From contig NC_133933.1 of NCBI RefSeq assembly GCF_031877795.1, positions 70,250,503 to 70,314,502 of the forward strand: DNA of 64,000 nt. Reading direction: 5' to 3'. Within the stretch, counting starts at the first letter, position 1. Every line of letters starts with the position of its first letter. This document shows, in pieces, positions 30,401 through 42,400 of the stretch. The position numbers and the translations under genes were made by a program. The stretch comes from Strix aluco (Eukaryota > Chordata > Aves > Strigiformes > Strigidae). A model generated the notes under the pieces. It saw only the letters and a list, made by a program, of their open reading frames with translations. It had not been told where the DNA came from and did no database searches.

Positions 30401-33400
30401 AAGGCACTTAACACTCCTGAACATCTATAATAGCTAAATACACTCTAGTATCCAGCTTAGTGGGAAGACTGAAGATGCCTTAATGTCATTTTGTAATCTA
30501 ACTCATGTGGAGAAACAGTTCTGTATTAAGCTGTATCCAGACTATTTGATTCACACTTTATTCTTTGATGTACAGTGTTTCAGTCAAAGAACAGAAACTG
30601 ATTTTAACTAAGCAACGTCAACTAAAAAATGAAAGTCTGAAATTATTCTACAAAACCGTTCCAGTGTGGTACAGAAAAAAAGGCTTAAAGAGTGTTTAAA
30701 GAAGGGCTGAATAATTGACAAATACATAAGAAAATCAGCATAATGTTTTATGGATTTCTCCTGAACAGTAAAGAAGCTACATTCATAGTGTACATATTCT
30801 ATAACAACTAGCTTGATTAGCTCTATGAAAATCCTAAGTTAATGGAATTAATAGAGAGGAAATATTTTATACTACAAATCAGCATTACATTTTTTCTTTT
30901 GCAAAGAAAGGAATTTCCCTTTCCATTATAGATTTCTGAGAAGTATAAGCATGAATGTGCATAAGCCATTGCTAAAATTGACCACAAATATGAGTAATGC
31001 TGAATTAGGTCTGTTCTTGTTTAAAAGTTCATGGAAACACATACGTAGCATGGTTTTCATGCCTTTTGAGAATTTGGCATTTCAGTTTCACCTATTTCAA
31101 AAGACTGGAACTGAACACTGACTTCTGCATGCATGATTACTGACTCAAGTTCCTTTCAAAATCAGAATGATGTCAGAGAATAAAATATTTGCCCAGGAAG
31201 TCAGGTTTGCATACTGCTTCAAGTTCAGGCTTCAGGATACCCTCATTATCCACAAACAAGATTGTTAACTATTCAGTAAAATGTAGTATTTTGCAACATT
31301 CATATGAAGTTTTCACATAAGCACAATAGAAACAGAATATGATATATTCAGAACAGATACAGATACAAACACTGTTAATTTAGACTATTACTGTTGAGAA
31401 GAAATTAATAAATATGCAGACATTTTGTCCAGGTACAACATATCTTGAGATCCAAGCTCTAAAATATCCAGGAAATTTTAATGAAGTGCATGCTAATGGG
31501 TCCCACTTTTTACAGCCCTTTAGAGCACAAGCTAAAAATCTTCAACTTACTCTTTCTCCCAATATTCAGAAATATTGGGAAACTGTTACTTGAACCTTAC
31601 TGCAATCATATCAATATATTAAATTACACCAATATGTAAATTACATTGCATTTAAGTCTAATATAATAATAGTCACTGACATACTTTAAAATATGCAACT
31701 TTTAATATCTTAAAATATCTGACTTGGAAAAGTGCATCTTTGAGGAAAATTTCCCAATAACCCAATGCATTTTCTCTTTGTATTATACTTTAATGATGAT
31801 CTCCTTATCAGCTAGAATTTTCCAATGGAGTACAGAGAATACAGGAAATCCTTCTCTGAAACTTTTTTTCAGTCTTAAACTGTATTTGAATGTATATTTC
31901 AAACAATTTGTTTAATAAAAACTGTTGACCATTATTAGAGGCCTTGTTAAAAGAAGTCATGTTTGCTGTGCACTCAAATACAAGAATTAATGTAGAACAT
32001 ATAATAATGAAAATACACAACTGATGAGGGAGACCTGATTTGTGATTTTCTTATTGCTGAGCAACACATATGCATGACAGCAGCAAAAGGGACTGGAGAG
32101 GTTGCATGTAGACTTTTAAAGAACATACTCAAAGCACTCTTGGTAACTTACTGAGTTTTTCAATATTTGGCAGCAAAGAACTCCAAGTTTGCAAGTATTC
32201 TGCTCTAAACCCATCCATTGAGAAAAGGATAAGTGGTGGCAGATCAAACCTACAAGAAAATGAGAGTCTGTCATCATAAAGGAGTTTGAAGAGTTGGTGA
32301 CTTGTTAAGATCTTTAACAATATAAATTCTACTTTTAAAAGCAGGATCCAGAATTTCCATTTACTTCCCAGAATTAATATCACAGTATGAGGTAATAGTT
32401 TAATTCTGAGAGGAAATACACAATCCTGAAAAAAACCACTGGAGGAATAAAACACAAGCTATTCAGCATATACAGAATCTAGAAAAAGAAATTGGGTTTT
32501 GTTAATCTTTTATTACAAATACAAATAAATACAAACGCTGCAGGCTAGCATCCACATACAAACCCAGAGTATAGAACAGCCAAAGTACCTCTGTACATAG
32601 TAATGGGTTAAATTCTGTCTCTCGTCTCGTAATGCATCTTAAAAAATCTTTCAGGGCAGCTGCACAAGGACTGTAAAAGTACAGCAGTCACCCAGCAAGC
32701 AGTTAGGGTCAATTGGCCTCAGTGCTGAGAAACGTAACATCTTTGCAATGCCAGGTTTGTGCTAACCCCCTTACCTTACCACATTTCCTCTGTGAAGACA
32801 TCACTAAGCAGTCCATGTTCTTTGTGGTTTACATCTTTCAAGTTTCCCAGCTCTCATGGAGCTGGAGAACACTTCTTCACCTCAAGGCCCCTGACAACTG
32901 AACTCAATGCTACAAAAGGAATGCAGCATCTGCTAATGTGCTTAGGGTAAGACTTCATGTAAAGAAACAAGGATAAAAGCCTCAGATCTGAGTTCAGACA
33001 GTAGGTATGATAAAACAGGCACAAACTGCAGCTGATCTCTAGAACAGTGTTTAAATTCTTGCTATGAAAATTCTAACTAGGAGGTGCTAGCTGTGAAAAT
33101 AAACTTCTAAGTTACTAAACATGCTTTCTCTTAACCAATCTAAAAGGACTCATGAGGAAAAAATTCATTAGCAGTTATAAAGTGCTGGTGCTATAGCACC
33201 TTTTTTCATAGCTCCAAGTGACAAATCAGTAGGATCAAGTCATCTAGTTCTGCAAACGCAGTCTTCTTATTAACCATCATTATACATTCCACAGTCTCCT
33301 TAGAAACATATAAAGAAACATAAAAATTGTAAACACACAATTAAATTTAAAATGTAGTTTGAAGTAGGCTTCACTACACGTCGTATCTAAAAAAACCCAA

Positions 33401-36400
33401 CTATTTATAATTTATAGGAATGGTTCACTACATAAGCCTGGAAAATATTGTGGGAAAAAATTATTGATAAAATGCAGTTACTGATAACTGACTCCAAACC
33501 ATTTTTTTTGAGTAATATTTTGAGTAATAACTACTAAAAAAAAAAGTCATATATTCACATCAGGTGGTAATCACTATCCCAGTTTGTTTCTCATTCACAG
33601 TAGTCTTTCCAAAACACAGAAGTACACTGGCATCAACAGTTTGTATAAAAACAGTTTGTATAAAACAGCTTCCTGATTTGAATCCAAAATTACATGGACC
33701 TTTATATAGCAACACTGTTTACAGCACTTAAAGAAGCCTTCCTCCACTAGTTTCCAAGCTTTAGCTTACGAAACAGTGTTAACTCAGCAAGTTGTTAACC
33801 TAAAAAGTATGCTTTTATACCTATGTTGGGAGATGCATCCAGGAACCCATGAAAAAGCCACAATACTAAAGGTATTATTGTTATAATTAAACTAAATTGG
33901 CAGTAAAATAGAATAATAACGTCACAAATACCATAAATGAACCAGAAAAGAATCCATTTTTCTTTGTGAACTACTTCTAAACTGTGTTTCTGCCTAGCCT
34001 CTACCTATGATTCTGCAATACTGCACAAGTAGCAACTTATCTACAGGTGGACATCAGTATCACTGTGTTTCAGTGTTTGTAGATATATATAAGCTACTTT
34101 CATAGCTTCCTTTTTAACACACCTTTCTTCCCACAGATAATTCAAGTAAAAAACCCCTGTTACTTAGATAAAGAATTGCAGTCACAGATTCTAATAGTTA
34201 CTACAGCTTGCATAAGGTGATTTATCTGAATTATCACAGATGCAACATGGTAACATAAAATGGACTATGAACAATTCATGATGCATGAACCTTGAGATAA
34301 CTCTTAACAATTTTTCCAGGTCTTTGCAAACTGACTTTCAATATGGATTTGAACTCCTGCTCTCTGCTCTAAACTGTAAATGATGAATGAATGTGCATCA
34401 AAATGACAAAGCTTTGAGAAAGCAAAAACATCGCTAGCCACAAACTGCTTCTGTAGAATATTCCTCAGGGCAGGAACCTTATTCTCAGTAAATATGAAAA
34501 GCTCATGAAGACCTGCTTCAGGCCACTGGAGTATTTCTGACCATCACAATGATTTTGTTTGCTAAGAAGAAAAAATTATTTTATCCTACCCAGCTGGACA
34601 CTGAGGAGTTTCAAGTGATATACATGGTTCTTCTACCCAAGGTATTTCACCTATAAGGACAGAAGAAAATACTGAGTCAACATTAAAAAACTCCACACAA
34701 ACAACAAAGAATTTTCCCGGTTGATCTTTTTAGAGCTCTTCTTGGTACTTTTCCTGCTTTAATACAGAATTATAGAAATGTAGGGCTAAAGATATCTGTA
34801 GAAATCATTTGTTGCAACCTATTAGGCCCTCAAACACTGAAAGGGCTAATGTTTACAATTGTAAGTTAAAAACAAAACACATATACTACACAGACAAGCA
34901 AACAAACAAAACAGAGAAGAAATCACTATGAAAGATTAGCCTAAGTTTTATCTGGTTTTAAATAGAAAACATTTAAGTTGTGTCCTGTCCACACTGGATT
35001 ACTGCCTTCTTTGTTTGCAGATACCACTTACACATTCAGAGATGATTGCCAGGGCTCCCTTTAGCCCTTTTTTTTTTTTTTTTTTTTTTTTTGTAAAGAG
35101 GCCAAACTCCTTTAATATTTCCTTGTTGACCATGCTCATGCTTTCCAACTTTCAAGTAATCCTTTCTGTTCTCCTTTGAATATTCTCCACCTGCTTCACA
35201 GCTATACTTATTTATGATAATGTTTGCCCATCTCTTTGGAAGAAATAAGGGAGATCAATAAGAGAAGAAAGAAGGAAAACACCCAAAAAGGAAAAAATAT
35301 GAAGAAAAGAGAAGAAGCAGTGGCTGCTGAAGTTTTCAGTTCACCACAGAAAGCTTCCCTCCCAGCAAGCAGCCAAAAGCAGGGATATACAGTGACCTTT
35401 ACTACGTCAGCTCAATCAATTTAGCAGCCAGTCAAACTCCTGCTTTTAGCTTTAATTTGCATTTAAGTGACAAATATAATTTTGCGAGAGTTGCCTTAAA
35501 TCTCTGCCACCTCACAATATAAAGGAATCCTGATAACTGATACCATTTTTTATGCCACGGTATACTCCTTAGGTATCATTCTTGTATTCTAATTTTACCA
35601 GTGCTATTCTTCATGTGTATGAAACAATCAGCTGTGAACAAAGATATTCATAAATATGTAAAACATAAGGAACCCAAGCTGAAAATTAATTTCTAATAAA
35701 AAGGATGGGAAAGTTTAAATTAGGGTTGATTACTACAATATGTACTTTGGATTGCATGAAGTTTAAAGCAGAAAACATGTCTCCATCTATTTTTGAAAAA
35801 AAAAAAAAGAAAATAAACAAGCCCAAACCCCCACATTTGGTATACTGCTGCAATAATCAAAACATTCTGTCTTTCTTAAGAATGACACACATTCACATTG
35901 TTCTCCAGAAATCATCTTTTTCCCAGTAAAAATACCAAAAGCTTCACCTCAAAACACCTTCATTTTCCAAAATGTCACTGCAAGACTCTAATCTTGAGAA
36001 ACAAATGCATCTACCTTTATATTTGACATGTTTGCCCATCTATTTATTTCACAGGACAATTTATATATAAATCTTTTTGACTTTTGATTTACCTTTGCAA
36101 ACACTGTTGTAGTTTACACAGCAGTCTTTTTTCTGCAAGCAGTCATCAGAACAAGAACAGTAACTTCCAGGTATCCGTGTCTCACCACAACGGAAATTAG
36201 TGCACCTCCAAGATCGGGCTGAAAATTGGAAGAAAAAAGATTGTGATTCAGTTCACAGAACCTTATGTAAACTCCTTTGTGTGGAAATACCCCAAATGGG
36301 TAAAGAAAAAAAAAAGGTTTTGTTAAACTATAATGTACACATTCTGCCTGAGTTGCTTTAGAACTTTTGTCTGAAAGGAAAACTCAAGATTTCATTTAAA

Positions 36401-39400
36401 ACATAAGCCTATTTCTACGGCTATTGAATGTTAACAGAGCATAGAATAGCTTATTTTACAAGGGTGTCCCCAGAGTCACCCTGTTCAATGCCTTCCACTC
36501 TTCCAGGAAGATCTAAAAAAAAATAATCAAACCCATATTTCTCCTACAGAAGAGAAAGAGAAGGAAACTGATCTGTTTCCTGCTCTTGTACGTGATTCCC
36601 TGCAGACAGCAAAAAAAGAGATGTAAGGGCTGAAGCGGGCAGAAAAAGCGATAAGGATGAAAAAACATCCAAGCAGCTGCTGGGAGAGCAGAGAGAGTAA
36701 CTGAAGAGGAGTCTGGCCTCGATGCAGAGCCAGGCCGGTCCCCTGGAGAGGAGTGCACTCCTCCAACCCCAGGCCCCACTGAGCGCTACATGAGGCTGGA
36801 GAGTGCACCTGACCGGGAAACACCCGTTCATTTTTAAAAGTGTAAGAGATGCCAGCACAGTGGCATTGTTTCGGGGCCCCTGTCAAAGGTAACCTACAAT
36901 TTCCACTCACACTAATCCACAGCTTTATCTGGACCATGAAATCTGCACTGCAAATGCTTTGGTAATCTACGAGGAACAAAAATACAGGGATCTGATTTGA
37001 GAAAGACACAGGAAGATTTCGTGTCCTGCCAGGTCACCAAGTTATGGCCCTCTAGCCATCTGAGTGTAGACAACTTGAGACCGCCACGTCCTTCCCTCCA
37101 TGAGAAAGCGGGACGTAACTTCCGTATATCTGTGTAAATACAGTAATTCAGCATTTTCCTATTACTATCACTTGAAAAAACAAACCCACAATAAAATGGA
37201 AACCAGTGAGCACTGCCTGTAAGGGAACATACTTGGCTCCACGCAGGTGTCCTCATAGTCCCAGCAGCAGTCCCGGCGCTCCTTGCAGCTGCTGTCGCAC
37301 CGGCAGCCAGGCACCTCATTCCTGTACAGCTCATTGCACTTGTGTCTGCAGCTGACTGTAAGGAGAAGGCAGCAAGAGAGCTTGGATAACCCTGTCCCAG
37401 ACAGGTCAGTTAAATGAATCACGGACACAGCCTGCAGGGAGAAATATGCTGAATAATTTCCCAAATCCATTTCCCTAGTCATTTTCCCATGCGGTCACTA
37501 GCATATTGGGTGAGGAAGGTGAAACAAAAGCTGTAGGAAGTCCTCTGGTCATTGAAGGTCCTGGTGGCTGTTTGGGCCATGCTTGCCCAGAGCCTGTGGC
37601 AGGGCTGTTTCTGCAGCAGGTCTCCCCAGGACCAGTGGCATGGGAGGCAATGCCTGGGTGTCCCATCCTCCCAGCATGAGGAGGGGGAAACTGGCATCTC
37701 CCTTGCTCATTTCTGGGTCCAGGATGCAAGATGAAGAGTGACTCCCACTTTGGACATTCCCAGATGTACCTGCCAGGGAGCTGCATGGGACAGGGGCTCC
37801 CTCAGGGCTGGACACCCAGAGCCAAGGGGCCTCTCCAGGGGTGGCTGGGCAGGGCCTGGAAGCCAGGGCCCATCCCACTGCCCCAGCCAGGAGCAGGGCA
37901 GCCAGGGGGACATGGGGGCACCCCCACTCCAGGAACCGGGCACCTCGTGGGGACAGGGGCAGGCCAAGGCCAGGCTGCTGGTCTGTGGGTGGTCCTGGCT
38001 CAGCAGGACCTATGGCCAGGCAGGGCAGGGCTGTGGGGACCTGGAGACCAGCCCTGCTGCGGTATTGCTGGGACAGGGGCTGATGGCCCCGTGGGGATGA
38101 AATGAGGTCCTGGGCCATGAGCAGGGTGGGGGCAGCCCTGTGGGGCTGAGCAGGGCCCATAAAGCTTATTAGTGCACTCAGAACTCAGACCATACCTCTC
38201 CTACTTAATCATTACAACGTCCCTTAAAAATGTGCAGGTTTGGTTGTTTTGGTCGAAAGAAAGAACAGGGTCTAAATGAGGGGGTCTCGTGTTGGAAATG
38301 GAGATATGTATTTCCTCACCACAGCTCTAACACCTTCGCGCAAGGCAAAGGGAGAACTCTGGCTGTCCTGAGGACACCCGAGGACAACCCCAGATCTCCA
38401 GACATCACCCACCGCTCCATACTAGCCTCCACAAGGACAAGCCTTGTGTCTGCATTCTCTGTACTGCAGAAATACTGTGTGAACCACTCTGAGCACCTAC
38501 ATTTCCAGCTTTCTTGTCTACTCACACTGTTAGACAAATAGGTATAACTACTCAGATTTGTTGGTGCAATTCTATTATAGTTGACAAAGGTTCATGTTTT
38601 TGCAGGGTGCACTGCCTACAAAATTTGGGCTTTAATATCCACTGTGTAGAAACAATCTAGAGCTAAAATGTAGAAAGTTTTCATGCTGTACCTTGCACTT
38701 TACGTGCTTCCATCAACAACTATTGTTCAATGCAAGAAAGCTTTGCAAATAATTAGAATAACAAACTATATATGTAATGAACATAAATGGATCTGTCAAA
38801 AGTAGAGATTGAAAGAAATAATTGAGTGTTAAGTGTTTTATGACTGGAGTCTGTTCTGTCAAGAAAGAGCTACAATTTTTCATGTACATAAACAAATGTA
38901 CATAAGCGCAAACAGTTTTTCTGTGCTTTTTTTGCTGAAGTTTAGAGTATTTAATTTAATTTTTTCTCTATCCATTGGCTTTTGAAGAACTCAGAGTTGT
39001 TCAAATGGTCTACCTGATCTAAAATGATATAGAATGGTGAGTCTAAGTCAGAAAAAATATAAATATAAAAATATAAACCTTTTCCTCTGTCTGTACTGAA
39101 ACTGTTCATACCCCTCATAAATTGTAACCCGTGCTTCTAATTTCTTTACAATATTTACATAACTGTGAGAGGTCAGGAATTTAGTATTTCATTAACTTTT
39201 ATTTGAAGTAGTCAGTACAATTACAGGAGCTATGAGGAAATTTACCTTGAGTATATAAACAGAACCAATTGTGCTATCACCAAATGCAAACTCTGCTAAT
39301 TTTTAAACATACAGAATGCCAGGTCCTCCTGACTCCTTTCCAGGACTGTTCTCCTGAGACCGCAAGCCCCCAGCACCCATGTCGACTGTAACTCGTTTTG

Positions 39401-42400
39401 CTCCTGAACAGCAACAGTCTTTCCCACTGCCCTCATAGCAAATGGAACTGTGTGCACCAGCACTCAGGGCTGAGGCTTCACCTCCCACTCTGCAGTGTAA
39501 TACCATGTGTTGCTAATTCATCTTTCCCAAGTAGGTCTGGCTACGAAAGTAGCAAATAAAGTTAGTCAGTCCCTATTTAATGTTGTTCTGTAACACCTGC
39601 AGACAGAAGCACCGAAATGCTAACATGCTGATTTGATGCCATCTTCCACTTACTACAACTATGACCAAGTTCCTTGGGTAAATGTCAGTGAAGACTCAAG
39701 CTGTGGGCATCTACATATTTTAGTCAGAGAGTTGTAATACAACATACACGTCATCAAAAAGCATTCCATTTCATCCTATTTGCTAGGCCCACAGTATTAA
39801 AAGATCTCAGAAGGAGCTAAGACTTGATGAATAAGTAGGTAAACAAGTTCAATATGTGTTGATTAGGAATGAGAAAAAGCCTGTGCTTCCTTGAACTCCT
39901 CCAGTATGAGATTACTATTGTTTTGATTCTAAAGGAAGTGTTTTATTTAATTCACCGAGTGGTGTGTTTGTTCTCATCTGGATTGATCCCCTGGCATCAA
40001 AATGCTACTTTGTTTTTCTAACTAAAAAATAATATTCCACCAAATCAAAGCATTATCTCCTTTTTACCATAGCTTTACAGAAACTGAAGTCTTCAGGGAA
40101 AATTCATAACCAGTTTTAACATTAGCCACCTGAACTATGCCAAATGTACCCAAAGCATGAGTCTCAAAGATGGTCCACTGATATCTCTTCTATAAAATAT
40201 ATTGCTTAAATAATTGCAAAGTATTATATGTAATAAGATAACTACTATCTCAAATTTCTAAAAGTGTTATTATGATAAAATTTCCATAAAATGTCCCGTT
40301 GTGAACTAGGTTTAACGCTTCTGGAAAGAGAAGCAAGGTACTCAGTGGTTTAGGATAGGTTTTTCAAGTATAGATTGTGAGTGTACAGTTTTTATACAAT
40401 CCAGTTTGAAAAATGCAAGAACTTTATTTTCACAGGTGGTAAGTTTTCACAGAGGATTTACACTATGGTATAAATGAGCCTCTGCTGAAGGCCTTTACCA
40501 GCTCTACCTTCAGTGGTAATTATGCTGAAAGTATCATAAACATACCTTGCTCCTGGTCTCCACGGTTCAATCCTAGTCCTAAACCTAGTCCCAGGGATAC
40601 AACGACCAAAGCACACAGCAGAATCTGTCACACAGACACAGGAAAATTAAAGCTCACAATTGTGATAAACTGTTATGTTTATTAGAAATTAACTGTGCGA
40701 TTTTTATTTCTATGAGTGTATGATTTCTTATGAACTAACCATTTCTTGAACTTGTTCATCAAAACATTGGAGACATTCTGAGCTTCTGACATTGTGAACT
40801 GCTCACAAGCCAACACCTTAATACCGCACTTTTAACCTATGGCCAGTCACATGTTGTAATTGGGGAAGTCATTGCTGGGAAGTAATCAAAGTATTTACCT
40901 GTTCTGCAAATTCTTAATCTGTGTAAAGAGAAGGAAATGGCTTTTATTTAGCTTCTGTATTTTCCTGAAATGCTCACAGTTATTTCTTAAAGAGACTCAG
41001 CTTATTGATTGAGGCTCTAAGTGTCAAATTTTCATCACATGCCAGTTTCTCGTAATAAATCACCCCATTAGTGAGGTTAGAGGAAACTGGAAAGAGACAA
41101 ACAGCCTAACGAAACCCCATCACAGAAAGCAGCATGTTTGGGAGACTGGGAAAGAGCTGAGGAGGCCTCTATCAGTTTAACAGATACTCAAGATGAATGG
41201 TGATATATGCTGGCTGAAAGGCAGAGTGAAAAGTGACAACCCTCTCAGAGTATTTCATAGGGTCTGTACTTTCCTCTTCACTAAGGCAACAATGGAAAAG
41301 AAAATGCATATAAACAGAAAAGCACCATAAACCAGCACGGTTTACTTTCCATTTCTGCCTCAGAACCTTCTTTTTTCTCCTGCCATTTCCAGGAACCACC
41401 AGGCACTAGCAAATACTAAGATTCAAAACAAAGTAGAAATAAGAGCAGCTTACCCTCATACTCGATATTACTGTAATGGAGCCTCTTAACTGAGACTGCA
41501 GCAATTATAAGGAGCTGAGAAAAACTGTATGTGTGGGTAGGATATAACCAAGTGCACATACGCCGCCCTGTTACTTTTTGCCCATCCCTGCTCACAAAAA
41601 CACTCTACACTCTTTGTTACTGCCCTTCCTGCCTTGCAGGTGCTGGGCAGAAGCGTGGCAGCAGGGAGAGCTGTGCAATTCTCAGGTGTGGGTGTACAAT
41701 TTGGCTATGGACCAGCTTCACACCGGGACAGTCTAAGAGCACATTATTTCTTCCCATAGACCAGGAAAATCTAGGCATGTAAGCCAGAAAGTCAGGAGTG
41801 TAGCACGCTCCCAACTAGCCCTCTCACAGGGACAACCAGGAGACGTAATTGTGGGTCTGGTGTGGCACATACCTCTTCCTCTGGACAGATACAATCAGAG
41901 GGGCTCCTTCCATACCTCACATTTTTCCCTCCTGTTGCTATGCTCCCTGTGACCGTGCTCAAGAATTTCCATTACTGCCCACACTCTCTAGCCTCATGTC
42001 ACTGATTTTTTTCCCAAGCAACAACAAACACCAGCAACACCAAAGTTACTTCCTCCACACTTTCTCTCTCCCACCTTTATTTTCTTCCTGCTGCTCACTC
42101 CCTGTTTTTGTACAGGAGAAATGCCCCATAAGTAGGAATGGAAATGGAATTGGTGAGAGAACTGGGTAAGACAGACAGATGGGATAAGCATGTTTGGAAA
42201 GAGTGCCCAAAGTTGCAGAGATGCTGAAGTCCCTTGAAGAGAGACCCCAGGTGCGAAGGCAGCAGTTTAATCCTACATCCAGTCAGCAAGGACTGAGAAT
42301 CACGGGGAGCATTTGGGCTAGAGCAGCGGTCACTCTTTCTGGGCAGGGAAGACAACACTGCCAGAGTAACCTAACAGGTTTCACTGAGAACAGATAAGCC

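Noticed and set aside
36527-37009. Minus-strand open frame of 160 codons between ENPP3 exons 3 and 4
   Set aside because: Intronic. The neighbouring exons join in frame without it, and the translation is low in complexity and matches nothing.
37549-38160. Minus-strand open frame of 203 codons
   Set aside because: It lies in the GC-rich block in ENPP3 intron 2, has open frames overlapping on both strands, is very rich in Pro, Gly and Ala, and resembles no protein I know.
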